Source: Microcebus murinus | Taxonomy: Eukaryota; Chordata; Mammalia; Primates; Cheirogaleidae | Length of the DNA: 64,000 bases | Assembly: GCF_040939455.1 (NCBI RefSeq) | Contig: NC_134119.1 | Location: 69,426,890-69,490,889, forward strand | Direction of reading: 5' to 3' | In this document: one piece after another, positions 13,001 to 25,349 of the stretch | Position numbering within the stretch: the first letter of the stretch is position 1 | Layout: each line of letters begins with the position of its first letter | Program-made: the position numbers and the translations under genes | Notes under the pieces: model-generated | Database searches by the model: none | What the model was told of the DNA's origin: nothing | Seen by the model: only the letters and a program-made list of their open reading frames with translations

Positions 13001-15920
13001 CACGATGGTCCTTTTCCTCTGCCTCACTCTGATCATGTAAGTTACGAGGAGTGAGGGGTGTGGGGTGTGGGGTCTGGGCCTGGAGAAAGGGGAGGTGCAA
13101 TGTGCCCGCCAACGTGGGATCCATCTCCTCAGCGTGAAGATTCTGTGGAAGAAACAGACTCAGGCGGAGACTCCAAGGCCCCGGCTCTCCCGGGGCAGCA
13201 CGATCCTGGATTACATCAACGTGGTCCCTAGGGCCGGTCTCCTGGTGAGTGGCCAGGCCACGCTGCCTCTCTTCTCTGCAGCTAGTGTCCCCTCTTCTGA
13301 CTTCTGCCCACACCTCTTCCCTGTCCTGCCCCACCCTGGCCTCGGGAACATCAAGGCAGAACAAGCGCCAAGTACACTATTGGGTTCAAACCCGGCTGCC
13401 ACTTACTAGCTGTGAGACGTCAGCCAAGTCGCTCAGCCCCTGGGAGGCTCCATTTCTTCCTGTTTCCCTTGAGAGTTGGTTTGAGGGCTAGAACACATGC
13501 GTTTACTCAATACGCAGCCGCTGTTCCATTATTGCCATCACCATTGACAATGCTAATTATAATTAAATGTTTAATAATTATTAGTATCACTGAGAGGCAG
13601 TATTCCCTAGCAGTTAAGCACAGAGGGTCTGAAGTCAGCCTGCCTGGGTTTGAATCCTGCTTTTGTCACTGTGTGTTCTTGAACAAGTCATTTAACTTCT
13701 CCATGCCTCAGTTTCTTTAACTGTAACATGAGGATCACAGCAGCACTCACCTCCTAGTATTCCAGGCATTAAATATATGGTACCTGCAAAGCATTCAGAA
13801 TAGTGCCTGCCCGCTAGTAGGTGTTCAGTAAATGCTAGATATTAGGAGATAGCCTGCTATGCCGACAACTCCAACATTTACGTCTCCTGGCTTCCTTCCC
13901 GTACTTCATACTCATATCCAAATGTGATCTCCCCGGGGTGTCTAATAAGCACCTCAAACGTATCCAAAACCAGCTCAACACTAACTCCACCGACTACCTT
14001 CCCGTCACCTCCATCCTAGCAAGTAACGCATTTGCCCAGCCAAGGCTACGGCCCTAGAACCTTCTTTCCCTCTGCTCTTCTCTGTCCTCCCATGACCCAT
14101 CCATCTGCAAGTCCCCTTCAGAACACACCTACCCCACCTCTCCGCACTCTCCCCTCCCCTCTGCACCAGCATCCCGCCCCCAGGCTCCCATCATGCTCAG
14201 CGCACTCTCCCCATTTCCATTCTCGCTCCCTCCAGTCCACTCCGCTGCTGTGCTGTGCTCCCCTTTTAAAACCCATGGATTACTGCTCAGCACCCAAGAG
14301 GGACGAACAATCGATATATGCAACAAAGCTGGATGGATCTTAGGGACAAAAAAAAAGTGGAAAAGTCCATCACTTAGTGCACGGTTCCATTTATACTACA
14401 CTCTCTGGATTACACAATTAGAGATGGGGAACAGATTAGTGGTTACCAGGAATTAGGGAGATGGGTGGGACTCCAGCAGGACGACATGAGGGAGATCTTT
14501 GCAGCGATGGGCAGTTCTCTGTCTGGACTGTGGTGGGTGGGAGAATCTGCCTGTACTCGTGTCCCAGGGCCGCCGTCACGAAGTCCCCCAGCCTGGCGGA
14601 TTTCAACCACAGCCTCACGCTCTGGAGGCGGGAAGGCCCAGATCAAGGTGTTGGCAGGGCTGGCTCCTTCTGAGGCCTCTTTCCTTGCCGTGTAGATGCG
14701 TCTTCTCCTCCCTGTAGCTCCACATGGCTGTCCCTCTGTGTGTGTCCGTCACCACTCACATGGGACTGGGGCCCACCCACAGGACCTCCTTGTACTTTAA
14801 TGACCTCTTTAAGGGCTCGATCTCCAGATACAGTCACTTTCTTAGGTCCTAGGGATTAGGACTTCAACATACGAATTTGGGGGGACCCAATTCAGCCCAT
14901 AACACTATTGACGTGATAAAATTGCATAAAACTCTACACACACACCAGTGTCGACTTCCTGGTTTGGCCATTGTCCTATAGTTACACAAGATGTGACCAC
15001 TGAGGAAAACTGGGGGAAGGTACGTAGGGCCTCTCTGTACTATTTTTGCAACTTCCCGTGAATTTATAGTCATTCCAAAATATAATTTTTTTAAAAAAAA
15101 GCATAAAATATCTCACTTTCCTGCTGAAATCTCGAATGACTTCCAGCACACTTAGAATAAACCCAAAGCCCTCACCAGGGTCTCCAGTGCTGGACTGCCC
15201 CCAGTCTCGTCTCTGCCTGTCTCCCCAGACTTGCCCTTCCTTGACACACAAGCCCCATCTCAGCCGAGGGTGCTGGAATTTGCTGCTTCCTCCCCCAGGG
15301 ATAATTTTCCCAGACACGCCTGCCTCCTGGCCTCATTTAACTCATTCTCTCTGCTTCAATGTCATCCTCTCAGATAGTGTCCTGATGCCCTATTTACACA
15401 GACATCCCACCTTCCCTTCCACTGACTTCTGACCCTGCTTAATTTTCCTGATGGCATTTATCACCTACTAGTTATTACATTTTTGCTTGTTTATTGTTTG
15501 TTCCTGCTTCCTAGATGGAATGCAAGCTCAGCAAGGGCAGGGACTTTGTTTGACTCCATGTTGTAGCCCCGGTTCCTAAATCGTGCCTGGCACATGGTAG
15601 GTTCTCAAATACTTGTTGAATAAACGAGTGAAAGTTGGTGCTTATTCCCGCAGGCTCGGAATCGGAAGGCCTCACCAACCAGCCCTGCCCGGACCCCTCC
15701 TCCAGGCGCTCCCTCCCCGGAATCCAAGAACCAGAAGGAGCTACACCTTGTCTCCCTCGGCTGCCCAGGACCCAGAGTGCCCACTCAAGACCCAGAATAC
15801 GAGAACCACCAAGAGGAGCTCCACTACGCTGGCCTCAACTTCCTGGGCATGCGACCCAGGCCTGAGGCCCAGAGGCCCAAAGATACCCAGGAGGATTACG
15901 CAGAAATCAAGTTCCACTGA
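10087..15920 (+). CDS. SIGLEC10: SIGLEC10, sialic-acid-binding Ig-like lectin 10 (11 coding exons)
   Basis: Inhibitory type I membrane lectin of B cells and other leukocytes that binds sialylated glycans and recruits SH2 phosphatases. Exons: 10087-10129, 10206-10586, 10673-10957, 11228-11275, 11409-11672, 11910-11957, 12081-12338, 12409-12693, 12943-13036, 13133-13244, 15654-15920; all GT-AG, Ig exons phase 1, 694 aa (human about 697). Signal peptide at residues 1-17. V-set about 20-141, with the sialic-acid Arg at 121 in YYFRVERG and cysteines 38, 43, 103. Four C2-type domains follow in exons 3, 5, 7 and 8, with two 16-residue linker exons (4 and 6) that fit the SIGLEC10 layout. TM about 551-571. 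The cytoplasmic tail has Y596 (DYINVV, a YxN Grb2-type site), Y664 (LHYAGL, ITIM) and Y688 (DYAEIKF), plus Y655 (EYENH). Intron 10 (2.4 kb) is full of MIR, L1, LTR and L2. Identity is near certain; expression was not tested. Confidence 0.96.
13590..13845 (+). mobile_element. MIR
   Basis: Near-complete sense MIR: agcagttaagcacaga, cctgggtttgaatcctgc, aacttctccatgcctcagtt, agtaggtgttcagtaaatg. Confidence 0.8.
14285..15100 (+). mobile_element. Old L1 3' end, interrupted
   Basis: Pieces at 14285-14480 and 14906-15100 (gataaaattgcataaaactc, ctgtactatttttgcaactt, ttccaaaatata) match the 3' end of ancient L1 elements. Confidence 0.6.
14540..14905 (-). mobile_element. LTR-like repeat inserted in an old L1 (SIGLEC10 intron 10)
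   Basis: Antisense family member: atcaaggtgttggcagggct, gatctccagatacagtcac, ggacttcaacatacgaattt. The L1 3' end continues on both sides. Confidence 0.55.
15105..15640 (+). mobile_element. L2 3' region
   Basis: Long L2-like stretch ending with the typical gaatgcaagctc, agggactttgttt, gcctggcacatggtaggttc and aatacttgttgaataaa. It ends just before the last SIGLEC10 exon. Confidence 0.7.
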
Positions 15921-15971
15921 GGCTCTCTTGAGCTTTAGGACCAGGACCTCGGCTAGGGAGAGAAGTAGAGC

Positions 15972-15977
15972 AATAAA
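15972..15977 (+). promoter_or_regulatory. SIGLEC10: SIGLEC10 polyadenylation signal
   Basis: AATAAA about 50 bases after the SIGLEC10 stop codon, implying a very short 3' UTR. Confidence 0.7.
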
Positions 15978-17433
15978 GCAGTTGAGGAGAACCGAGTACA
16001 AAGTCTCTCTTTCTCTGTCTCTCTTTTTTCAAGTCCTCCAAGGTTGGGTCATACCACCCCAGACCCGGGCACTCCGAACAGCTTGACAAGTCTGTCCCAA
16101 GGCCTGTCTGCACGCGGCGTTCTGAGAGGCCAGGCACAGATCGGCCTCACATGCCGCGCACCGGCCCAGGGGCTTGCTCAGTCTGAGTCTCAAAGCGGGA
16201 GGGCCCTTAGAGGGGGCTAGACAGTGTCACCTAGGAGGCTCCCCACCATGCACACATCACCTGCGAGCCAAGAGTGTCTTATACATTTTACATAGTTGGG
16301 GGGAAAAATCAAAGGAAGCCTGTTTCATGAAATGTGGGAATGAGATAAAATCCAAACTTTAGCGTGCATGAAGTTGGGCGCCCAGCCACGCCCCTTCGAC
16401 AGATCGTTTGCAGCTGCTTTCAGACCGTTGGCCTGCAGAGCCCGAATTTCCGTACTATCTCATCCCTTACCGGAAAAGTCTGCTGGATCTTAACCTACAT
16501 TAACTCACTCGTTTTCGCAGAAGCCCAGAAAGAGTTCAAGAGTAGCCATGGCCAAAATGACTAGGTCTGTCACCGCACGGAGGTTCCCAGGGTAACGATT
16601 TAAAGGTCAGGAGTCCCGTGGGGCGCGTGCTGATGCTCTCTCAGACCCAGCAATCTCGGGAACAGCGATGCTGTGAGGGGAGGGAGGCGACAGCCAACGT
16701 ACAACGCGCTAGAGCCACACTGTCCCCGGCTGGTGAGCGGAGTGGGAGAGGAGCCTACTCCTCAGGGCACAGCGTGTCCCTTTTCTCGCCTGACCTCCTC
16801 CCTCCCCAGAGCTCACAGCCCTAACCGGCTCCAGGAAGGTCCCCTTGGGGATGGTCACCACGCGTACAACAGTCGAAAGCACAGGAAAGGAGCTGACCTT
16901 CGTAATTTTTTTAAAGTAACACATCACACAATGAGAAGACTGGGAAAACTGAAAGCAAATGGGCGGAGCAGAAGGGGCACGGGGGCTCAGGTGACGAAGG
17001 GCACAAAGGTGGGCGGAGTGACAGTGAGAACGGAAGGGGAGGAAGGGAACTGCCCTTTTGGTCACCTAGTGCGTATTCGTAGTTATCCCCTTCGAGAAAA
17101 GCTGTGTAAGACAGACGGGATCTCCACTGCGAAGACTCAGAGAGGTGAATTATCTTGCCTAAAGCCACACAGGAGAGAAACCTGCAGAAGCGGGAGCCCC
17201 ATCCGCGGCTGTCCCGCGCCAAAGCCAGCTCTCCTGCTGTTGCACGGTGTCTCCTGCAGGGGCGCTCCTGAGACGGAAGCAGCTCCGAGAGCCCCAGGCC
17301 AGACCCTGGCACTCGCTTGGCTCTGTGGAGAGACTGAGGCACCAAATGCACCGTCTCTGACCTGGGTTATGGGGCTTTTGTTGAACTCTGCCAAAGAGCA
17401 GGCAAAAGATTTAGAAAGAAAGGCATAATTTCT
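15978..17433. other. Intergenic region 3' of SIGLEC10
   Basis: An antisense MIR piece at about 17105-17210. A 251-codon open frame at 16673-17428 runs across it and has no domain, so it is treated as chance. Confidence 0.45.
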
Positions 17434-17780
17434 GCCGGGCGCGGTGGCTCACGCCCGTAATCCTAGCACTCTGGGAGCCGAGGCGGGCGGATTGCTCAAG
17501 ATCAGGAGTTCAAAACCAGCCTGAGCAAGAGCGAGACCCCGTCTCTACTAAAAATAGAAAGAAATTAATTGACCAACTAAAAATATATATAGAAAAAATT
17601 AGCCAGGTGTGGTGGCGCATGCCTGTAGTCCCAGCTACTCGGCAGGCTGAGGCAGGAGGATCGCTTGAGCCCAGGAGATTGAGGTTGCTGTGAGCTAGGC
17701 TGCCGCCAGGGCACTCACTCTAGCCTGGGCAACAGAGTGAGACTCTGTCTCAAAAAAAAAAAAGAAAAGAAAGAAAAGAA
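17434..17780 (+). mobile_element. Strepsirrhine-type Alu with intact target duplication
   Basis: Full dimer with the lemur/loris linker (attgaccaactaaaaatata). Flanked by an exact duplication AGAAAGGCATAATTTC, so a fairly young insertion. Confidence 0.93.
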
Positions 17781-17796
17781 AGAAAGGCATAATTTC

Positions 17797-19967
17797 AAAA
17801 GGTGATGACTTTCACTGAGAGGAAAAGCTGGTAGTGGACTAGTTCATGTTTTCCAAGCTTATACAGACATGCTTGGCTGGACTTCTGTAAACGACTTTTG
17901 TCTTGTGTCCTGAGCAAGAGAATAATAGTACAGTATGTTCACACGTAACACCCACTTTAGCCAGACCCTCTCAAATCCCAGAGCTAGTTATCTGTGAATG
18001 TTTTTATAACAGTGGCTGACATATATTGAGCACTGACTACATCCCAGGCACTACTGTTGATTCTCATAGTAGCCCAGTTAATATTCACAAAGTCTTAAGA
18101 GGATTTTTTTAAACCAAAGACTAGAGAAGTTCCCTCCACCTTGCCCAGCCTTTAAATTAGCTAGTTCCTTTCATAAGGCAGCAAGAACAGGTTTAGAACT
18201 TTAAGAGACAGACATTAGTCCAGAAGAGTTTAACAAAACCCCTTAATTTGTCTACCTAACATAGTATGAGATGATAATCATCTATGTCTTGCACTGGTTT
18301 CTAAGCCATTACTGGCGAGAGTTCTTTATCTAACTGTGTTTATCCTTCCAAAGAGTAAAGACCCCCCCCCATTCGTGGTCTTAGAGAGGGAGAAGGAAAA
18401 GGGATTAACACCGGCCAGCTCCTTGGACACAGCCCGGCCACGGCCTCCCCTCTGTGAGGTGACCTGCGAGCCGGTCCTACATGTCAAATGACTGTGACAG
18501 TGATTGGACAGTCCTGTGTCCAGTCACAGCTTTTCTTCTCCCTGGAGGCACCAAGAGGCAGGTTCTGACTTTTCTCTAATATAAATATTACAAAGAAGGT
18601 AACATGTAAAAATTCTTATGAAAAAACAGTCAGATGTGAAAACTGAAGAACTCATCATTTTATTCGTTTTGTTAGTCACAACTCATTAAAAAACCCCCAC
18701 CTGTGAATGAAATGGCCCAAGCTTTGTGGTTCCACGCTCTCCCAATGACAGCTTATGACAAATCACTCTGGGTCTCCGGTGAAGATCACTACACAGCAAC
18801 TCACAACGACAACAACCACAAAAGCTTTGAGATGGAATTTTCCAAAAGTTCCTTTATACGACGTATATTATCTCTATCTTACAGGTAAGCAAACTGAGGC
18901 ACAGAAAGTGCCTACGGGCATGCTTGAAGCCAAATTACTAGTAAGACTCAATCCCCAGACAGTCTAACTCCAGATCGCAAGCTGTTAATCTTGACACAGT
19001 ATTAGCCTTCTGGTGGACAGAGGGGGTCTAATAAAAAAATGTGGTGGGTACACACATGGAAATGGAAAAGGATTTGCACTGTGTCCAGATTCTACCGCTT
19101 ACTGCCAGAAACACTGCAGACAACTCACTTCCCCCTCTGAGCCTCGGCTGCCCCATGTATTAACATGAGGGCAATGCCCCTATCTGAAGGGACATGGTAA
19201 TGACTGAATAAAAGAGCACAAAGACGAAGACATTTCACTGAAACAAATAAAAAGCTGAATTAGCTGCAAGGACTGAAGTTGGCCACCAGAAGCCAGTATT
19301 ATACATAGAGAGAATTACAGACTCATGGTGCAGGCTCACCCAGTACAGCCACCTCATTTTATAGATGGGGCTTAGAGAGGGACAAGGTGTTGCCTAAGGT
19401 CACACAGCTAAACAGCAGAGTTGGGATTCAAACTCAGACGGACCCTACCACAGATGAGCACTGCAGATTACGAAGTCCCCTTTCACTAAGCTCAGATGGG
19501 GCAGACGCTGCAGCAGCCTTGAGAAAAATGGAACTCTCTAGAAGCTATACAAAGATTGGGGGATTCTGCTTTCCTTGTCCCCTGGCCAAATCCTGCCATG
19601 AGAGCAATCCTTCACCAGCTGTTTGACCAGGGAAGTTACAAGACTGCATTGCTACTGCATCGGGTTTGACCAGGGGGCAGTAACTTCGAAATATTTGTGA
19701 AGGTCTTGACTTCTGCAATATGACTCGTGTCTTAGAGGAGGCAGAGGGTGTTGTTTTCCAGTACTCTCAGGGGAAAGGCAATGTTGTAAGTGAAAAAAAA
19801 AAAATCCACCAGGCTTAGAGTCAGAAGACCCAGCTTGGATCTTCTGTATTGCAAGATACTCTCTTTAGCCAGTTAATCAAGGACTATTAACTCCAACAAG
19901 TATGAATATAAAACAGTTCTAGTTTTCTGATCACTCATTCAGTTGAGCCCTATGAAAACTTTTTCTC
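17797..19967. other. Intergenic, old repeats only
   Basis: Antisense MIR pieces near 18875-18985 and 19290-19450 (aaactgaggcacagaaag, aaggtcacacagctaa). No gene. Confidence 0.45.
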
Positions 19968-20322
19968 GGCTGGGCGCGGTGGCTCACGCCTGTATCCTAG
20001 CACTCTGGGAGGCCGAGGAGGGCAGATTGCTCGAAGTCAGGAGTTCCAAACCAGCCTGAGCAAGAGCAAGATCCCGTCTCTACTATAAATAGAAAGAAAT
20101 TAATTGGCCAACTAATATATATAGAAAAAAATTAGCCAGCCATGGGTAGTCCCAGCCTGGGACTACATGCCTGTAGTCCCAGCTACTCAGGAGGCTGAGG
20201 CAGGAGGATTGCTTGAGCCCGGGAGTCTGAGGTTGCTGTGAGCTAGGCAGACGCCATGGCACTCACTCTAGCCTGAGCAACAAAGCAAGACTCTGTCTCA
20301 AAAACAACAACAAAAAAAAAAC
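19968..20322 (+). mobile_element. Strepsirrhine-type Alu
   Basis: Full-length dimer with an A/C-rich tail. The right arm contains a short local duplication (gtcccagcctgggactac around 20148-20166). Confidence 0.92.
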
Positions 20323-20702
20323 CTCAGCCTGGTCTTAAATCTTAACCTCAAACTCAGTTTAAACCCCACAGCCTCCCCTCCCTGGCATGTGCGGTTTAAG
20401 CGGGGCCCTGATGCCTACGAGAAGTAGACCAGTTGGCTCTGAAACCATTTCTCCATTTCTACTTTAAGGCCAAGTTTCTCTGAGTATTGGGGCCTAGTGA
20501 AGGAACCACTCACTAATGGGACAAGTTACTCCTGACCTAACTGGCCACAGCTGTGGCCTGTGTAGGCTGAAGTCGCTTCTCTGGCTAACGCTGGCTGGCT
20601 CTGTGAGTTGGGCGCTGTCCAAATTCTGGCTCTTCAGGGAGCAAAATTATGTGGACTTGGGGAGTGGATCCCAATGAGATTGTCTCCACTCCTCTGTTTC
20701 TT

Positions 20703-21036
20703 TCTTTCTTTCTTTTTTTTATTTGAGGCAGAGTCTCACTCTGTTGCCCCGGCTAGAGTGCTGTGGCATCAGCCTAGCTCACAGCAACCTCAGACTCCCG
20801 GACTCAAGCGATCCTCCTGCCTCAGCCTCCTGCGTAGCTGACACTACAGGCATGCGCCACCATGCCCAGCTTTTCTTTTCTATGCATTTTTGGTTGGCCA
20901 ATTAATTTCTTTCTATTTTTAGTAGAGACAGGGTCTCACTCTTGCTCAGGCTGGTTTCGAACTCCTCACCTTAACGATCCATCTGCCTTAGCCCCCCAGA
21001 GTGTTAGGATTATAGGTGTGAGCCACCGCGCCCAGC
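20703..21036 (-). mobile_element. Strepsirrhine-type Alu (antisense)
   Basis: Full-length antisense copy. The duplication ACTCCTCTGTTTCTT is on both sides (20688 and 21038). Confidence 0.92.
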
Positions 21037-21194
21037 CAACTCCTCTGTTTCTTGACATGAGAAGGTGTCCTCCCACACCTCCAAGTCCACCACTGGCAGA
21101 TACCACATAGCCTCTTGCTGCATTCTTGGAAAAGACAGCCCTGGGTAACTGAAGCCTACCTACCGCCCATGGCCCCCACTCAACCCCCTGCTAC

Positions 21195-21550
21195 AGATTC
21201 AATGTTTGTGTCCCCCTAAAAGTCTATGTTGAAATTCTAACCCTCAATATAATGATATTTGGAAACAAGGCCTTTGAGAGATGATTAGGTCATGAGGGTG
21301 GGGCCCTCATGAATGGGATTAGTGCCCTTATAAAAGAGTCCCCAGAGAGCTTGCCTTGTCCACCATGTGAGGACATAGATAGAAGGTGCCATTTGTAAAC
21401 CAGCAAGTGAGTCCTTACTTCCCTGAATCTGCAAGCAACTGGATTTTGGACTTCCCAGTGGCCTCAGAACTGTGAGAAATAAATTTCTCATGTTTGTAAG
21501 CCACGCGACCTATGGTATGTGTGTTATAGCAGCCCAAAGGGACTCAGACG
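21195..21550 (+). mobile_element. MaLR-like LTR fragment
   Basis: Runs from gtttgtgtccccctaaaag through gattaggtcatgagggtggg, cccttataaaagag and ccatgtgaggacata to ttatagcagcccaaagggac. Family wording fits mammalian MaLR/ERVL LTRs; the subfamily was not determined. Confidence 0.6.
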
Positions 21551-21596
21551 CTCACACATCCCAAACATGCCAGACTGTGGAATGCAAGTGACGCTG

Positions 21597-22012
21597 TGTT
21601 AGGGACCGACCTTCCACAGCCCCACCGGACAGAAAAGCAGAGACATCGAGGATGTAATCACACAAGAGGAGGTTTATTTTCTGGCTAGCCAGGGTCCAAG
21701 CCCTAGAGCACCAACACAGTGGCCACTCTTGCAGGCAAGGACCCCGACCGGGGTTGCAGCGTGCCTTTTATCCCTATGGTGCATACGCCATGCAGTGGCT
21801 GATCACGCGTGGATCATGCATTGATCTTTAACATGATTGGCTGGCTGGCAGCCCCACTATACAGGGGTTCGAACAATGCAAAGTTGGCGCAAACAAGCAA
21901 GCAAGCAACAGTTTCCATGGCAAGCAAGCAACAGTTTCCAGAAGCCGGATGTTGGTTCCAGCTTCACTGGGGGTGTGGGCCTTGCAGGTGTGCAATGTCT
22001 CGACCCCTCACA
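21597..22012 (-). mobile_element. Solo ERV1-like LTR
   Basis: 416-base LTR read on the - strand. It starts TGTGAGGGGTCGAGACA and ends CGGTCCCTAACA, flanked by an exact 4-base duplication GCTG (21593-21596 and 22013-22016), the size used by gamma-type ERVs. On the - strand the signals come in LTR order: CCAAT (21836-21840), TATA-like GATAAAAGG (21764-21774) and AATAAA (21673-21678). U3 contains a 23-base direct repeat (about 21898-21939). No internal viral genes remain. Confidence 0.75.
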
Positions 22013-22534
22013 GCTGCCCCGAGTTCCTCAATGCCTCCAGCTTTTCCTCTCTAAGGCTCCTCTACCCTGCGCAGGGAGACGCGGGGCACAGCTCAAGTTG
22101 ACTGCCCAAAGCAGACGTCCAACGTGGAGATAAAATGTCGGTTTCTCCCATTCTTTCAGATACCGCTAGTCTTTGGTAGGTATTTTCTGGAGCACCCACC
22201 CCTACACAGGGCCCTGAGAGGAGTGAATAGTGTAGGGAAGGCGAGGATGATAAAGCATCTCATCAAAGGCCCCACGCCTCCCACAAATCCTACAGCCGGC
22301 CGCAACTTTCTCCTTTGGTGGGAAGATAGGTGGAGGGAAGCTTTCTGACCCCATTATTGGCTGCTCTCTTTAGACTATTTGAAAGACAACAGGCAACAGA
22401 CAACAAAAGTCCTGTTCAACATCTGCTAATGAGGAGGAAGACTTGTTATCTATATAGAAAGACCATCCTTATTAAACAATAGTCACACCCCAATCTCTAA
22501 GCTTTAGCAGCAAATCGGCTCTGGAAAGAGTCTC

Positions 22535-22885
22535 TGCTGTGATTTGAATGTTTGTGTCCCTCCAAAATTCATGTTGAAACTTCCATCATATTAAGAGGTG
22601 GGAATTTTAGGAGGTCATGAGGGCTCCTCCTTCATGAATGGCATTTATGAAAGAGGCTTCACACAGGATGTGTCCCTTTTTGCCTTTCCACCTTCCAGCA
22701 GAGGACACAGTTCTCAAGGCACCATCTTGGAAGCAGAGACCACGCCCTCACCAGACGCTGAAACTCCAGGGCCCTGGTCTTGGACTTCACAGCCTCCAGA
22801 ACCATGAGAGATAAATTTCCATTATTTAAAAATTACCCAGTTTGTGGTATTCTGTTATCGCAACACAAATGGACTAAGACAGCCT
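22535..22885 (+). mobile_element. MaLR-like LTR (MLT1-type) fragment
   Basis: Starts gatttgaatgtttgtgtccc and ends tctgttatcgcaacacaaat, then ggactaagac, typical of MLT1 LTRs. Confidence 0.65.
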
Positions 22886-23589
22886 CCGAAGCAGGAACAC
22901 ATGAAGATGGCACTGCTCTTGCCCCCCTCTCATGAGAGCTGAAGAGAGCACGGGCAACCCTCATAATGGACTGTGGGGCAGGCAGAGATGAATTCTCCCA
23001 AGGGGTGGTTCCCACACCTACATCAATGGCTTCCACCTCTAGAGAGAGCCACATCTATTCTTGTCTCTGAAACATGTCTGTCTGGATACCCCAAAGCACC
23101 TCAACATGTTCAAAACCATATGCATTATCCTCCCATGTTCTCTTAAATGCCTGGGGCCTGAAAACACTTCTTCCCCTTCTATACTTGATCTTGGCTTACC
23201 AAGCCATTCTCCCTCCTAAATATCAGGTGGTGCTGCTCCCTCCACCCTCCTGGCTACTGCTAATCCTGATGTTCTGTCACTTGGGCTGTGTGTATAAATG
23301 CACGTTAAAAACACCGACGCCCATGTGCCATTTATGGATTGCTTAATGAGAGCAAGCTCCATGCTGACCCTTTATATACGCTACCATGTTCAAACGTCAT
23401 AACAACTCAGAGATAAATGTTATTAGCCAGCCCAAAGTGAAACTGAAGCTCAGAAGAGAGGCTAAATAATGTGCCCAAGGTGAAAGCTTTTCAGGAGCAG
23501 AGGCAGGGTGTGACATCACTCAATGTGCCAGATGGACTCAATGTCCATGATCTTAGCCCTTCCCGCATTTCCTTAACCCTTCCTCTCAT

Positions 23590-23960
23590 TATTGCAATAG
23601 ATGTCTAAGTTTTGTTGCCCCTCCACATTGACTTCAGAATGACTTTTCTAAAACACTTATCTAACCAGTTGTGCCATTTCCTCTGCTTAAAAACTTCTAC
23701 AGGCTCTCCCCTGCCTACTGTGGCACAAGTTGAAACTTCTTTCCTTGATAATCAAGGCCACTTATCAGCTAGTCTTATCTACCTTTTTGGCCTTGTTTCC
23801 ATTACTTCTGACAAATCTTCGAACATACTATTTATTAATATTTCTCTGATTTTGCACATAATTTTCTTTTGTGCCTCAAATGGTCTTTGTCTAGCAAATT
23901 CCTACACCCTACAAGGTCTAGCTCAAATAGGCCTAGTCAAAATGAGTTTATGGTGAAAAA
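23590..23960 (+). mobile_element. L2 fragment
   Basis: attgacttcagaatgacttt, ctgcttaaaaacttctacag and a degraded 3' part fit L2; an old L1 3' end follows at about 23960-24250. Confidence 0.5.
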
Positions 23961-24344
23961 AATCAGAACACTGGTTCCCTGTAGAGAGGAGTGTCAGGGA
24001 CCGGGACTAACTAGGAAGGAGCAAAAAGGAACTTCCTGGGGTGACAATAATGTTCTGTATCTTGACAAGAAGGTATATGTCGGGGGCTGGGGTAGTATTC
24101 AAATGGTACAAATAAGATTTGTGCACTTCATTGTAAACTTTCCTTCAAATGAAACAAGTATGGAGCTCTAGTTAATGACATGTATGCTGCAGTGCTTAGG
24201 GGTGAAGGGTACTGATGACAGCAATTTCCTGTGAAATGTACTAAAAAAGACATTAGCGGATGGATAAAGGAATGGGAAGACATGTAATAAACATGAATCT
24301 AGGAGGTGAGTGTATGGTTGTTGACTATAAAATTTCTTCAGGCT

Positions 24345-24610
24345 TCTTAAGTGTTTGGGAGGTGATTAGGTCACTCAGGCTCCCCTCCTGAATGGAATAG
24401 GTGCCCTTATAAAAGAGGCCCCAGAGAGCTGCCTTGTCCTTCCACCATGTGAGGACACAGAGAAGGCACCACTACCAAACAGGAAGAGGGCACTCACCAG
24501 ACACCGAATCTACCACCGCCTTCGTCTTGCACTTCCCAGCCTCCAGATTTCTGCTGCTTATAAACTGCCCAGTTTATAGTATTTTGTTAAAGCACGAGAA
24601 GAATGGGCTC
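24345..24610 (+). mobile_element. MaLR-like LTR fragment
   Basis: A second relative of the 21195 copy: gattaggtcac, cccttataaaagaggcc, ccatgtgaggacacag, acttcccagcctcca. Confidence 0.6.
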
Positions 24611-25349
24611 AGTCACCGACCAAGACGCCGACCATGTGGGCTAGAGACCACTCCTTGTACTCTACACAATTTCCCAGGTCCTCTGAGGGGATTGGGGCCT
24701 GGAAAGAAAGGGGAGAGGGGGCGAAGTAGAACTCCTAGGGCAAAGCCTAAAGGTGGCGTGAGCCTTGAAGGGCCTGAGAGGGGAGCAGTGAGGTACCAGC
24801 TCTGGCCGCGGGGAAATTCCAGGGAAGGGAGGCAAGGATGATCACCAGCGCCTAGAGAAGAAGAGGGAGGAGAGAGGACAGAAGGATAGGAGTGGCGAGA
24901 TCGGGAGCCCTGGCGCCCACCCCGCCCGCGGAAGGGTCCCCAGCTGACTGACTGGGAAGGCGCAAGGCCAAAGGCAGGGACCCGGGGTGTGGGGTGGGGG
25001 CGGAAGTAAGGGTGGAGCGGGAAGAGGGGGGATTCAGGGGAATCCGTGAGCCCCTGTGGGACGGGGAGGCCCCGAGGATCCAATCTTTGAACTGATGGCC
25101 CAAGGCCGCAGGGGGGCAAATAAAAGGAAAGGGCTGGTCCTAAGCGGTGGATGGAGCAACGGGCTCCCCGCTGGGCCAAGGAGAGGCCCGAGTAGACGCT
25201 CCCCTCAACCCAGTGCCCACTCTCCCTTCCAGCTTCCGTTCTGCTTCTCCAGACCTGGGCCGGATCTTCCAGACGCTGCCGCCGCCACCCAGACCCAGCG
25301 CAGACATAGGCCAAAGCAACAATGCCTCAAGAAGGCGCGGAAAGATGAT
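24611..25349. other. GC-rich flank of the CCAAT cluster
   Basis: Contains a 233-codon frame on the - strand (25314-24613) that is Pro/Ser/Arg-rich without a domain. Possibly transcribed non-coding sequence; not called as a gene. Confidence 0.35.

Noticed and set aside
13640..13660. tRNA-like B box (gggtttgaatcc)
   Set aside because: Part of a MIR element, which derives from a tRNA; no A box or cloverleaf.
16673..17428. 251-codon + strand frame 3' of SIGLEC10
   Set aside because: Crosses an antisense MIR and ends at the edge of an Alu; no family resemblance.
24613..25314. 233-codon - strand frame next to the CCAAT cluster
   Set aside because: Pro/Ser/Arg-rich without a domain and starting in unique GC-rich DNA; only a non-coding transcript seems plausible.
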